Counted from the stretch's first letter, positions 54,598 to 63,075 are shown. The stretch is DNA of 64,000 bases from Acinetobacter sp. A47 (GCF_000805455.1 NZ_JSUS01000032.1:248001-312000), one strand, 5' to 3'. Numbers and translations: made by a program. The notes: generated from the sequence alone by a model not told the origin.

Positions 54598-55494
54598 TTA
54601 AAGGGGTTGTGGCAAGTTCAAGACAACCTGTGCATCTTCCACCACATCCAGACGAAGGATTCTGGATGCTCCTAGCTCGTCGAGCAACTGGCTTAACGGT
54701 CCGCCATGACGTACCAGTTTGACCTGCCGCGGTAGCAGTTTCTGTGTAAAAGAAAGTGGATTGGATTGCACATGAGTCTGGTGCCACTTGCCATCAACCT
54801 GATGCAGCATGGTGGCTTGAGACATTCTGGATTCGGATTTCACCTGTTTTAAAGGAGGTGTCACCGTACTCAGACTTAAATCAGGCTTACCTGTTGTATC
54901 TGTCAGGCTTGCATTAACTTGCTTGGCATTGATCTCGACATGAATTTCGGTCAGCCATTTTGGTAGTTGATAGCCATATACACCACGAACCCGTGCAATC
55001 TCGGTGTCAACAGGCAAGGCCAGCACATGCGCATAAAAATGACGCTGCCGGATTGAATTTGCCAGCTCAAGGGCATGTGGGCCATGGGCACCCGGTTTAC
55101 GGACAACGATTGCAACCGATACTTCGTTATAAGGATCATTATCGCAAACGGAATAGTGGAAAAAGGTGAGTGCAACCAGCCCGTACCCCGGTAAGGCATG
55201 TAATGGTTCTAAAGGCGCAGGCAGCTTTTTCTTGAGTAATTTCAGCGGTGCGAGCATCAGGACTTGCACGTTGCTGCTACGATAGTAAAAATTCGGTGCC
55301 CAGACCGGGCCAACTCTTGATTCAACCCGTTTTTTCGGTATTTTTCTAAAAAAGTCGATATTACCGGCAGCAGGGTCCTGAGCGACTTCATCCAGATCAG
55401 GGTTCATTCTAAAACGGTCATAATAGCCGCCCTTGGGAACACTGACTTTTTGTTGTCCAAATTCAACTTCAGTAAACTGTTTATTGCTCTTCAT
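54598..55494 (-). CDS. acetoacetate decarboxylase family protein, cytoplasmic form
   Basis: The frame is open back to 55704, but the MerR-type promoter at 55568-55598 lies inside that extension, so the start is ATG 55494 (AAGG 8 nt upstream), giving 298 residues without a signal peptide. Family features: KGGYYDRFRMNPDLDEVAQD, YGLVALTFFHYSVCDNDPYNEVSVAIVV and RVRGVYGYQLPKWL, where the Lys is the expected Schiff-base residue. The usual second Lys is Trp here. First gene of a four-gene operon. A paralogue with an export signal is at 59555. Confidence 0.82.
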   Translation of the reverse strand: MKSNKQFTEVEFGQQKVSVPKGGYYDRFRMNPDLDEVAQDPAAGNIDFFRKIPKKRVESRVGPVWAPNFYYRSSNVQVLMLAPLKLLKKKLPAPLEPLHALPGYGLVALTFFHYSVCDNDPYNEVSVAIVVRKPGAHGPHALELANSIRQRHFYAHVLALPVDTEIARVRGVYGYQLPKWLTEIHVEINAKQVNASLTDTTGKPDLSLSTVTPPLKQVKSESRMSQATMLHQVDGKWHQTHVQSNPLSFTQKLLPRQVKLVRHGGPLSQLLDELGASRILRLDVVEDAQVVLNLPQPL

Positions 55495-55567
55495 ATCCGT
55501 TAACCTTGAATTGATCAAATCTCTCAATACCCCATCATCAACAGGGACATTGCTCGTCTTTGAGATC

Positions 55568-55598
55568 ACTATAAGATTAAAGTTGACTTTAAAGTCAA
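55568..55598 (-). promoter_or_regulatory. MerR-type promoter, site 1 (decarboxylase operon)
   Basis: Reverse strand: TTGACT, 19-bp spacer TTAAAGTCAACTTTAATCT, TATAGT. The 19-bp spacer and internal dyad (AAAGT / ACTTT) mark a MerR-family activated promoter. Confidence 0.8.
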
Positions 55599-55780
55599 GT
55601 GTTAAAATTACAGTTTTGAAATGCAAACGGCAGATTGGTTGCAAGTCTGTAAACAATATCAAAGCTTCAACAGACCCTATTTTAAATAAGACCTTGCTTT
55701 TCAATTGATAACTAAAATTCTGGCGGGCAAAACATAGATCATAAAATTACATTTTTATTATCAGAATGGGACTAAACCCA

Positions 55781-55811
55781 TTGACCTTAAAGCTAACTTT
55801 AACCTTATTAT
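55781..55811 (+). promoter_or_regulatory. MerR-type promoter, site 2 (alpha/beta hydrolase)
   Basis: TTGACC, 19-bp spacer TTAAAGCTAACTTTAACCT, TATTAT, about 110 bp before the hydrolase start. Confidence 0.82.
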
Positions 55812-55919
55812 AAAAGCACTATCTCTAACGGTAGTCTGCAAAATATTGTGATTCTAATGAAACTGATTAAAACATAGATCATGACTCGACAGTGTAAATC
55901 TTACACAGGAGAAACAAAG

Positions 55920-56750
55920 ATGGCATACGTTACAACCCAAGATGGTGTAGAAATTTTTTATAAGGACTGGGGCCCAAGAGATGCGCAAGTGCTCTTTTTC
56001 CACCACGGCTGGCCACTCAGTTCAGACGACTGGGATGCCCAGTTACTCTTCTTTTTAAATGAAGGTTTCCGTGTTGTTGCGCATGATCGCCGTGGGCATG
56101 GCCGTTCCAGCCAGGTCTGGGATGGACATGATATGGATCATTATGCTGATGATGTGGCTGCAGTTGTACAGCATCTTGGCATCAAGAAAGCCATACATAT
56201 TGGACACTCGACAGGAGGCGGTGAGGTGGCGCATTACATCGCGCGTCATGGTGAAGAAAATGTAGCAAAAGCAGTACTGGTCAGTGCTGTGCCGCCGATT
56301 ATGGTAAAAACACCGGACAATCCGGACGGTCTACCGAAAGAAGTATTTGATGACTTACAAAACCAGTTATTCAAGAACCGTTCACAATTTTATTATGACT
56401 TGCCAGCAGGGCCTTTTTACGGCTTTAACCGTCCCGATGCAAAACCTTCAGAAGCCGTAATCTGGAACTGGTGGCGTCAGGGCATGATGGGCGGTGCCAA
56501 AGCCCATTATGACGGAATTGTGGCTTTTTCCCAGACAGATTTTACTGAAGACCTGAAAAAGATTTCGGTTCCGGTGCTGGTCATGCATGGTGACGATGAC
56601 CAGGTTGTTCCTTATGAAAACTCAGGCGTACGTTCTGCCAAACTGGTGCAAAATGGCACCCTGAAAACCTATAAAGGTTTTTCACACGGGATGCTAACGG
56701 TAAATGCCGATATAATTAATCCAGACCTGCTGGCATTTATTCGTGCATAG
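55920..56750 (+). CDS. alpha/beta hydrolase (arylesterase / non-haem chloroperoxidase type)
   Basis: ACAGGAG precedes ATG 55920 by 8 nt, so the in-frame extension to 55881 is rejected; the product has 276 residues, typical for the family. It shows HHGWPLSSDDWDAQ, HDRRGHGRSSQ, the nucleophile elbow GHSTGGGE, acid Asp in MHGDDDQVVP and His in GFSHGM. Such enzymes hydrolyse aryl esters and can form peracids. Own MerR-type promoter and terminator. Confidence 0.92.
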   Translation: MAYVTTQDGVEIFYKDWGPRDAQVLFFHHGWPLSSDDWDAQLLFFLNEGFRVVAHDRRGHGRSSQVWDGHDMDHYADDVAAVVQHLGIKKAIHIGHSTGGGEVAHYIARHGEENVAKAVLVSAVPPIMVKTPDNPDGLPKEVFDDLQNQLFKNRSQFYYDLPAGPFYGFNRPDAKPSEAVIWNWWRQGMMGGAKAHYDGIVAFSQTDFTEDLKKISVPVLVMHGDDDQVVPYENSGVRSAKLVQNGTLKTYKGFSHGMLTVNADIINPDLLAFIRA

Positions 56751-56772
56751 CCGGTTTTATACCGTAAAAATG

Positions 56773-56801
56773 AAAATAGAGGCTTAGGCCTCTATTTTTT
56801 T
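56773..56801 (+). terminator. terminator of the hydrolase gene
   Basis: AATAGAGGC / GCCTCTATT stem with a 4-nt loop and seven T residues. Confidence 0.9.
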
Positions 56802-56887
56802 ATTTAAAAACCAGACGCGTTATAACGACTTAATTTACTGAATACAAAGTACTTATTAAAAATCTTTTAATTTCTTCAAGAAACCCA

Positions 56888-56918
56888 TTGACATTAAAGT
56901 TAACTTAAACCTTAAAGT
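56888..56918 (+). promoter_or_regulatory. MerR-type promoter, site 3 (flavin oxidoreductase)
   Basis: TTGACA, 19-bp spacer TTAAAGTTAACTTAAACCT, TAAAGT, 27 bp before the start codon region of the next gene. Confidence 0.8.
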
Positions 56919-56945
56919 AAAACCATACTGCAAGAGGTAACAAGA

Positions 56946-58184
56946 ATGAAAGTATTTGAAAAACTGGTTTTCCCGAATGGTTCCATGGTCCCAAACCGTA
57001 TTGCCAAAGCTGCTATGGAAGAAAATATGGCAGACTTAAACCAGGCACCTTCCGAAGAGTTGATGCGTTTGTATCAGGCATGGGCAGACGGTGGCGCCGG
57101 CCTGATTATTACAGGTAATGTCATGGTTGACTGCCGGGCCATGACAGGCCCGGGTGGTGTGGTACTGGAAGATGAATCACATCTGGACATTTTTAAGCGC
57201 TGGGCTCAAATCGGGCGTTCTAAAGGTGCTCAAGTCTGGCTGCAAATCAACCATCCAGGGCGACAAATGCAAGCCAATCTGGGACAGCAAACCTGGGCGC
57301 CTTCAGCAGTGGCACTGGATCTGGGCAAAATGTCAGATCGCTTCAATCCACCGGTTGAAATGACTCAGGACATGATTCAGGAAGTTATCCAGCGTTTTGC
57401 CAATACAGCACGTCTGGGCGAAAAAGCTGGTTTTACCGGAGTTGAAATCCATGCTGCTCATGGTTATTTACTGAGCCAGTTTCTTTCACCCCTTAGCAAT
57501 AAACGTCAGGACCAATGGGGTGGAAGCCTTGAAAATCGCGCACGTATCCTGATCGAGATTGTCAAAGCGGTACGTGCTGTGGTTTCAGACAACTTTACCG
57601 TTGCCGTGAAACTCAACTCGGCAGATTTCCAGCGCGGTGGCTTTAGTGCAGAAGATGCACAACAGGTGGTGCAGATGCTAAATACACTCCCCGTTGATCT
57701 GGTCGAACTGTCGGGGGGTAGCTATGAGGCACCTGCAATGCAAGGGCAGGCACGTGATGGCCGTACTTTAGCTCGTGAGGCTTATTTTCTTGAATTCGCT
57801 CAGGAAATCCGTAAGGTCGCCAAAATGCCGGTGATGGTAACCGGCGGAATCCGCCGTAAACAGGTCGCCGAGCAGGTGATTGAAAGTGGTGTAGATATGG
57901 TTGGGATTGCCACGGCTCTGGCCATAGAACCCAATCTACCTAACCAGTGGAAACAGGGCAAGAATACAGCGCCAGCATTAAAACCGATCCACTGGAAAAA
58001 CAAAACACTGGCTTCTCTGGCCAATATGGCAACGGTCAAGTTCCAGTTACGTAAACTGAGCCTTGGGAAAACGCCGAATCCGCAGGTTTCTCCGCTTTGG
58101 GCCTTGATTTTGCAACAGTCCGCTATGGCGCGCCGTACCCGTCAATATAAAAAACGGATGCGCCAATATTCAGTCGCATCTTAA
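56946..58184 (+). CDS. NADH:flavin oxidoreductase (Old Yellow Enzyme family)
   Basis: The 412-residue protein is an FMN TIM barrel: PNRIAKAAMEENMAD, LQINHPGRQ, the substrate-binding EIHAAHGYLLSQFLSP and the phosphate loop VTGGIR then GVDMVGIATAL. It lacks the iron-sulfur cysteines and the C-terminal domain of dienoyl-CoA reductases, so it is a simple ene-reductase type. It probably reduces activated double bonds with NAD(P)H. The saccharopine-reductase-like gene follows 14 nt later. Confidence 0.92.
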   Translation: MKVFEKLVFPNGSMVPNRIAKAAMEENMADLNQAPSEELMRLYQAWADGGAGLIITGNVMVDCRAMTGPGGVVLEDESHLDIFKRWAQIGRSKGAQVWLQINHPGRQMQANLGQQTWAPSAVALDLGKMSDRFNPPVEMTQDMIQEVIQRFANTARLGEKAGFTGVEIHAAHGYLLSQFLSPLSNKRQDQWGGSLENRARILIEIVKAVRAVVSDNFTVAVKLNSADFQRGGFSAEDAQQVVQMLNTLPVDLVELSGGSYEAPAMQGQARDGRTLAREAYFLEFAQEIRKVAKMPVMVTGGIRRKQVAEQVIESGVDMVGIATALAIEPNLPNQWKQGKNTAPALKPIHWKNKTLASLANMATVKFQLRKLSLGKTPNPQVSPLWALILQQSAMARRTRQYKKRMRQYSVAS

Positions 58185-58198
58185 CCCGGGGGCATATC

Positions 58199-59431
58199 AT
58201 GACACAGATCGACAACTCACAATGGATGATTTATGGTGCAAATGGTTACACGGGCGAGTTAATCGCCCGTGAAGCTGTACGTCTTGGTCTAAAGCCGGTA
58301 CTGGCTGGCAGAAACAGGGCCAAGGTTCAGGCTTTGGCAAAAGAGCTAGGACTGGAATTCCGGGCATTTGGACTGGACGATCCGGCTCGGGCAAGTCAGG
58401 AATTACAAGGTTTTCGGGTACTCATGCATTGTGCCGGGCCATTTTCGTCCACATCCGAGCCGATGATGCAAGCCTGTTTAAACGCTGGTACGCATTATCT
58501 GGATATTACAGGAGAGATCGCCGTATTTGAGCTGGCGCAGTCGCTCGATCGTCAGGCTCAGGCGGCCAATATTGTCATCTGTCCAGGGGTTGGTTTTGAT
58601 GTGATTCCAACAGATTGCGTGGCAGCAACCTTAAAACAGCAGTTGCCTGATGCAACGCATCTGGCATTGGGTTTTGACTCAAAGTCAGGGTTTTCTCCGG
58701 GTACAGCAAAAACCAGCACCGAAGGCATGGCAGAAGGTGGCAAGATCCGTAAACATGGCAAGATCACGTCAGTCCCTTTAGCGCATCATGTACGCAAGAT
58801 CGATTTTGGTGATGGTGAAAAAAGTGCCATGAGCATTCCTTGGGGCGATGTTGCAACCGCATTTTATACAACCGGCATTCCCAATATCGAAGTCTTTGTT
58901 CCGGCTCCAGCCAAAATGATTTGCGGAGCCAGATTGTTAAACTTTATTCGCCCTTTATTAAGGCTGGAATGGGTACAGAATCTGGTAAAAGCCCGTATAG
59001 ACAAAGCCGTGGTTGGCCCGGATGAAACAACACGTGCCAGCTTGCCGACTTATGTGTGGGGCGAAGCCAGCAATGCCCAAGGCGAAACCCGGACTGTCCG
59101 TATACAAACCGATAATACCTATAGCCTAACCATTAGCGGGTCATTGATTGTCATACAGTATTTATTGCAACACCCGGTATCAGGCGGAGCCTATACCCCA
59201 GCAAAACTGATGGGTGCAGATCTGGTCACTCGAATTCCCGGTTCAGGCCCGTTCCTGATTTCATGGCCGATTCATCCAGCCCCGATCTCAAGCAACAGTG
59301 ACCGCGTCAAACCGGTCACTGTTTTTATCTGCACATCCGTATCAGTTTTTCTATTATACCTTAGCTATGACAAGCATCTGTACCTAAAAACCTCAAATAC
59401 GGATCAATATAGCCTGATCGCGTTTAGATAA
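58199..59431 (+). CDS. saccharopine dehydrogenase-like protein with probable stop-loss tail
   Basis: The N-terminal Rossmann motif IYGANGYTGELIAREA and GTHYLDITGEIAVFE define the family. The recognisable protein ends near GADLVTRIPGSGPF (about residue 358). The remaining 50 or so codons run through a perfect 11-bp terminator hairpin at 59294-59323 and encode an unrelated tail, so the original stop was probably lost by mutation or frameshift. Second gene after the flavin oxidoreductase. Whether the extended product folds is unclear. Confidence 0.78.
   Translation: MTQIDNSQWMIYGANGYTGELIAREAVRLGLKPVLAGRNRAKVQALAKELGLEFRAFGLDDPARASQELQGFRVLMHCAGPFSSTSEPMMQACLNAGTHYLDITGEIAVFELAQSLDRQAQAANIVICPGVGFDVIPTDCVAATLKQQLPDATHLALGFDSKSGFSPGTAKTSTEGMAEGGKIRKHGKITSVPLAHHVRKIDFGDGEKSAMSIPWGDVATAFYTTGIPNIEVFVPAPAKMICGARLLNFIRPLLRLEWVQNLVKARIDKAVVGPDETTRASLPTYVWGEASNAQGETRTVRIQTDNTYSLTISGSLIVIQYLLQHPVSGGAYTPAKLMGADLVTRIPGSGPFLISWPIHPAPISSNSDRVKPVTVFICTSVSVFLLYLSYDKHLYLKTSNTDQYSLIAFR
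59294..59328 (+). terminator. terminator lying inside the open frame of the saccharopine-reductase-like gene
   Basis: AACAGTGACCG / CGGTCACTGTT, 11-bp perfect stem with an 8-nt loop followed by TTTTAT. Normally such an element lies after the stop codon. Confidence 0.85.
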
Positions 59432-59502
59432 GAGTTTATCTGTCATTCTTACACCTCCCTCACAGCGATGTGCCCTGACATCATCTTGTACGCTTAAATA
59501 TA

Positions 59503-59540
59503 AAAATGCCCCCTGTTTTGCATCTGAAAGCAGGGGGCAC
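59503..59540 (-). terminator. terminator of the exported decarboxylase-like gene
   Basis: GCCCCCTG / CAGGGGGC stem; on the reverse strand followed by ATTTTTATA, 16 nt past the stop. Confidence 0.85.
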
Positions 59541-59554
59541 TAATGTATTTACAA

Positions 59555-60598
59555 TTATTTTTTATTGCTGCTGTTGCGATCCAGTGCAGGATAAGGAACC
59601 GGCATATTTAAGGCTAACTGGGCGTCTTTTACCACATCCAGACGTAAAATCCTGGCAGCTCCCAGATCATCCAGTAACTGACTGATCGGCCCGCCATGAC
59701 GTACCAGTTGCACATGTTTAGGGAATAACTTCTGGCCAAAGGCCAGGGTATTGGATTCGACCGAAGTACTGTGCCATTTGCCATCAACCAGCTGATACAT
59801 GGTTTTGGTTTCAATACGAGATTGAGGTTTTACCGTTTTAATTTTTGGTAAAGGCGCGGTCAGGCTCAGATCAGGTTGACCATCGGTATTTAAAATCTGT
59901 GCCTGCAGGTTTTGACGATTGATGTTTAGGTCAATCGGCGTTAACCATTTTGGCAGTTGATAACCATAGACACCACGAACACGCGCAATTTCAGTATCAA
60001 CAGGCAAGGCCAGCACATGACCGTAGTATTTATGCTGGCGCATCGAGCTGAATAACTCAGTACTATTGAAATGATGGGCACCCGGCTGACGAACCACGAT
60101 GGCAACAGAAGCTTCATCATATGGATCGACATCACCGACCTTATAAGAAAAGATGGTAACGGAAACCAGACCGTAACCTGGCAAAGGTTGCAGCGGTTGA
60201 AGCGGAGCAGGTAGACGGGCTTTCAGCTTATCGACCGGAGCCAGCATTAACAGCTGTACATTACTGGTACGATAATAAAAATTTGGCGACCAGACTTTGC
60301 CTACCCGTGTATCGACCAGCTTTTTAGGGATATGCCGAAAATAATCAATGTTTCCAGCGGCAGGGTCTTTGGCAACCTCATCCAGATCAGGGTTCATACG
60401 AAAGCGGTCATAATAGCCACCTTTGGGAACATTGACTTTATAAGGGCCAAATTCGACTACAGTTGTTTGAGCTGTATCTGGCCCAGCCAGTGGCGTACTC
60501 TGTGTATTGGGTTCAGTTGCATAAGTGGCTGTACTTAATAATAAGCCTGCAGAGATGGCTGAAAGTGACTGACTCAAATGGCGACGACTCAACATCAT
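59555..60598 (-). CDS. acetoacetate decarboxylase family protein with export signal
   Basis: The 347-residue protein is a close paralogue of the one at 54598 (KGGYYDRFRMNPDLDEVAKD, RVRGVYGYQLPKWL with the predicted Schiff-base Lys) but carries an N-terminal signal (about 1-27, ATYA) preceded by SRRHLSQS, a possible twin-arginine motif. It is therefore expected in the periplasm, unusual for this family. It has its own MerR-type promoter. Second Lys of the active-site pair is Trp, as in the cytoplasmic copy. Confidence 0.83.
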   Translation of the reverse strand: MMLSRRHLSQSLSAISAGLLLSTATYATEPNTQSTPLAGPDTAQTTVVEFGPYKVNVPKGGYYDRFRMNPDLDEVAKDPAAGNIDYFRHIPKKLVDTRVGKVWSPNFYYRTSNVQLLMLAPVDKLKARLPAPLQPLQPLPGYGLVSVTIFSYKVGDVDPYDEASVAIVVRQPGAHHFNSTELFSSMRQHKYYGHVLALPVDTEIARVRGVYGYQLPKWLTPIDLNINRQNLQAQILNTDGQPDLSLTAPLPKIKTVKPQSRIETKTMYQLVDGKWHSTSVESNTLAFGQKLFPKHVQLVRHGGPISQLLDDLGAARILRLDVVKDAQLALNMPVPYPALDRNSSNKK

Positions 60599-60628
60599 GA
60601 TCTTTTTCCTGTTAACTCAACTGTTCAA

Positions 60629-60659
60629 ATGCTAAGATTAAAGTTAGCTTTAAGGTCAA
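60629..60659 (-). promoter_or_regulatory. MerR-type promoter, site 4 (exported decarboxylase)
   Basis: Reverse strand: TTGACC, 19-bp spacer TTAAAGCTAACTTTAATCT, TAGCAT, 30 bp before the start codon. Confidence 0.8.
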
Positions 60660-60757
60660 GTGTTTTTTGAATGGTATAAATCATTATCTGCACAGGAAAA
60701 ACAGATCATCAGCAAGAGCATGTACTTCGGCAAGCGATGAGGGTAGAGGGCAGGATT

Positions 60758-60786
60758 AAAAAAGCCAGATACGGGTATCTGGCTTA
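60758..60786 (-). terminator. terminator of the exported DJ-1/PfpI gene
   Basis: AAGCCAGATAC / GTATCTGGCTT, 11-bp stem with a 2-base gap, T-tract on the reverse strand. Confidence 0.88.
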
Positions 60787-60797
60787 AAGTCGATGAC

Positions 60798-61601
60798 TTA
60801 ATTCAGGCTTTTTAAACGCTTCACTACAGCTTCAGCAATCTCTTTACTGGACTGCGGGTTTTGTCCGGTAATCATACGGTCATCCACAATGACATAGGAG
60901 GTGAAGGGCAGCCATGCACGTTTATACTTGGCTCCCCGTTGTAACAGATGATCCTGTAAGGAAAATGGCACCTGAGACTTGATACCGGAAAGCGTTTCCT
61001 CGATATTGGCAAATCCGGTTACGGTTCGGCCTGCAATCAAGGCTTGACCAGTGCTATCCTGTAATGGCAATAACCCACCCACACCATGACAAACAGCAGA
61101 TACCACACCACCTTGCTGGTAAATCTGCTCACTGATCTTTTTCAGACCTTCATTTTTTGGAAAATCCCACATGGTACCGTGGCCACCTGTATAATAAATG
61201 GCCAGGTAACGTGACGCATCAACGGCATCCGGTGCCAGTGTCGTCTTTAAACGTTGCATGAACTGAGGATCGGCCAAATGCGCTTTGGCAGATTTATCCA
61301 GATAAATGGGCTTCAAGCTACGCTCATCCAGTGGAACCGGGCCACCTTGCGGACTGACAAAATCCATATCATAGCCAGCAGCCTGTGCGATGTCATAAAA
61401 ATGGGTGAGCTCGGTCAACCATAATCCGGTGTGATCTGTACGGGTCGGATAAGCAGAATGGTTGGTCATCACCACCAGAATTTTGCCTAATGACCGCATC
61501 TGTTCCTTTTGCACCGGCTCAGCAGCCCAGGCCGTACCTATAGAAAAGACCAGCATCGACATGCCGATCAACCACATTTTGAGATTCCAACGTTGCAACA
61601 T
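60798..61601 (-). CDS. DJ-1/PfpI family protein with signal peptide
   Basis: AAGGAA 7 nt before ATG 61601 makes this the start rather than 61622. The 267-residue protein has a signal peptide (about 1-27, GTAWA) and a DJ-1 fold with the nucleophile Cys in VVSAVCHGVGGLL, DFVSPQGGPVP and IYYTGGHGTMWDF. Related to chaperone/glyoxalase-type DJ-1 proteins. It parallels the cytoplasmic relative at 62244. A diverged MerR-type promoter precedes it. Confidence 0.87.
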   Translation of the reverse strand: MLQRWNLKMWLIGMSMLVFSIGTAWAAEPVQKEQMRSLGKILVVMTNHSAYPTRTDHTGLWLTELTHFYDIAQAAGYDMDFVSPQGGPVPLDERSLKPIYLDKSAKAHLADPQFMQRLKTTLAPDAVDASRYLAIYYTGGHGTMWDFPKNEGLKKISEQIYQQGGVVSAVCHGVGGLLPLQDSTGQALIAGRTVTGFANIEETLSGIKSQVPFSLQDHLLQRGAKYKRAWLPFTSYVIVDDRMITGQNPQSSKEIAEAVVKRLKSLN

Positions 61602-61631
61602 GACAGGTTCCTTATCAATCACCTGTCAACT

Positions 61632-61662
61632 ATCCTATGCTTGAAGCAAACTTGAAGGTCAA
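61632..61662 (-). promoter_or_regulatory. MerR-type promoter, site 5 (exported DJ-1), diverged
   Basis: Reverse strand: TTGACC, 19-bp spacer TTCAAGTTTGCTTCAAGCA, TAGGAT. Spacing is kept but the spacer sequence differs from the other five, so regulation by the same protein is less certain. Confidence 0.55.
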
Positions 61663-61738
61663 GCACTTTTCTCGGCAGTTGATGAATGGAAACGGTCAGG
61701 CTATTTGAAAAATGCCAAATATGCCAAAGTGGGGATGA

Positions 61739-62152
61739 TCAGGCCTTGTCACTGCTATAGTACAGGTTCAGTAAACGTTGGGCATTTTCTTCGCAGGTAA
61801 TTTCATCTGGTTTGTTGTTAATCGCGGTAATCATCATACGTAAATTTTGCTTGCTGACAGCCAGTTTCTGTTCAAGGTCTTCAATGTCCTTGATTTTACT
61901 TTCTAGCAGCCCAATCAGGATATCGTGATCCCATGACGTGACATTGGAGGGTAAGAAAGCCTTGATTTCTGTCAGAGAAAAACCCACCTGCTGCGCTTGC
62001 TGGATCAGGAATAACTGTTTGAGGTCATTTTCACTATATTCGCGATAACCATTCGATTTGCGTTTTGCTTTCGGTAACAGCTTGATCTGCTCATAGTAAC
62101 GAATAGTAGGCGTACTTAAGCCGCTTTGTTTCGATAACTCACTGATATTCAT
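61739..62152 (-). CDS. MerR family regulator of the carbonyl/ene-reductase system
   Basis: The 137-residue protein has the MerR winged helix (MNISELSKQSGLSTPTIRYY, GYREYSENDLKQLFLI), a dimer coiled coil (about 78-110) and a short C-terminus with a single Cys at residue 120. It lacks the paired cysteines of metal-sensing MerR proteins. It is divergent from the DJ-1 gene at 62244 with a MerR-type promoter between them, and five further similar promoters lie within 7 kb, so it very probably controls all of 50.7-62.9 kb. The inducer is unknown; a reactive carbonyl or quinone is plausible. Confidence 0.88.
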   Translation of the reverse strand: MNISELSKQSGLSTPTIRYYEQIKLLPKAKRKSNGYREYSENDLKQLFLIQQAQQVGFSLTEIKAFLPSNVTSWDHDILIGLLESKIKDIEDLEQKLAVSKQNLRMMITAINNKPDEITCEENAQRLLNLYYSSDKA

Positions 62153-62167
62153 TTTACCGATTTCCTC

Positions 62168-62198
62168 TTGACATTAAAGCTAACTTTAGACTTATAGT
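62168..62198 (+). promoter_or_regulatory. MerR-type promoter, site 6 (DJ-1 gene, next to the regulator)
   Basis: TTGACA, 19-bp spacer TTAAAGCTAACTTTAGACT, TATAGT, 46 bp before the DJ-1 gene and only 16 bp from the regulator start, so binding could also control the regulator. Confidence 0.85.
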
Positions 62199-62243
62199 AA
62201 GTCAAAAGCAAGACTAAAAATAACTTAGAAGCCGAGGTGAACA

Positions 62244-62936
62244 ATGTCAAAACGTATCCTGCATGTAGTGACCAATGTTGCTCAATATGAAAAAGTTGAC
62301 CGTCCTACCGGTTTATGGCTGGGGGAGTTGACCCATGCCTACGATGAATTTGAAAAACATGATTATATTCAGGATATTGTGAGCCCTTTGGGCGGTCATT
62401 CCCCAATTGAACCCAAATCTCTTGAGCGTTTCGTTGCCGATGCTTCCGTGTTGAGGCGCAACCATGACCCTGCTTTCATGCAATTACTGGAAACCACCAA
62501 AAAACCTGCCGAAATCAGCTGGCAAGATTACGATGCGATTTATTACACGGGTGGGCACGGCGTGATGTGGGATTTTTTAGACAATCCGGAACTGCAACAG
62601 ATCACCAGAAATATTTATGAAAATGGAGGCATTGTTGCCAGTGTCTGCCATGGTTATTGTGGCTTACTCAATCTTCAGCTTGCAAATGGACAATACCTGA
62701 TTGCAGGTAAAAAACTGACAGGCTTTGCCTGGTGTGAAGAAGTCTTGGCAGGAGTCGCCAGGAAAGTTCCCTATAATGCCGAGCAACTGGCAAAAGCACG
62801 TGGGGCGCTCTATGAAAAGAAACTGATTCCGTTTATGCCGAATGTAGTGCGCGATGGTAACCTGATTACAGGGCAGAACCCGTTTTCAGCACGTGTAACC
62901 GCCTTGGCGATCATCGAAGCTTTAGAAAAACCGTAA
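62244..62936 (+). CDS. DJ-1/PfpI family protein, cytoplasmic
   Basis: The 230-residue protein lacks a signal peptide and shares the fold motifs of the exported relative: GLWLGELTHAYDEF, DIVSPLGGHSPIEP, IYYTGGHGVMWDF and the nucleophile Cys in VASVCHGYCGLL. It may act as a glutathione-independent glyoxalase or deglycase. GAGGTG lies 6 nt upstream. Divergent from the MerR regulator, the closest target of the regulon. Confidence 0.88.
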   Translation: MSKRILHVVTNVAQYEKVDRPTGLWLGELTHAYDEFEKHDYIQDIVSPLGGHSPIEPKSLERFVADASVLRRNHDPAFMQLLETTKKPAEISWQDYDAIYYTGGHGVMWDFLDNPELQQITRNIYENGGIVASVCHGYCGLLNLQLANGQYLIAGKKLTGFAWCEEVLAGVARKVPYNAEQLAKARGALYEKKLIPFMPNVVRDGNLITGQNPFSARVTALAIIEALEKP

Positions 62937-63033
62937 ACAATTTGAATCTCAAGGCATAAAACAAGGTCATGCTAAAAATTAAATCCCTGATTGATGGAAA
63001 AATAACACGATCCGGTTTACAAAATTACAAATG

Positions 63034-63054
63034 TAAATAATAATTATTATCAAT
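63034..63054. promoter_or_regulatory. Fur-box-like sequence
   Basis: AAATAATAATTATTATC resembles the iron-repressor consensus (GATAATNATTATC) and lies about 25 bp before the TonB-dependent receptor start. AT-richness makes chance matches possible. Confidence 0.5.
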
Positions 63055-63075
63055 TAAGTTGATTTTTGAATTTTT

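Noticed and set aside
55495-55704. Longer N-terminus of the acetoacetate decarboxylase-like protein.
   Set aside because: It would contain the MerR-type promoter at 55568-55598, and the paralogue shows no similar extension.
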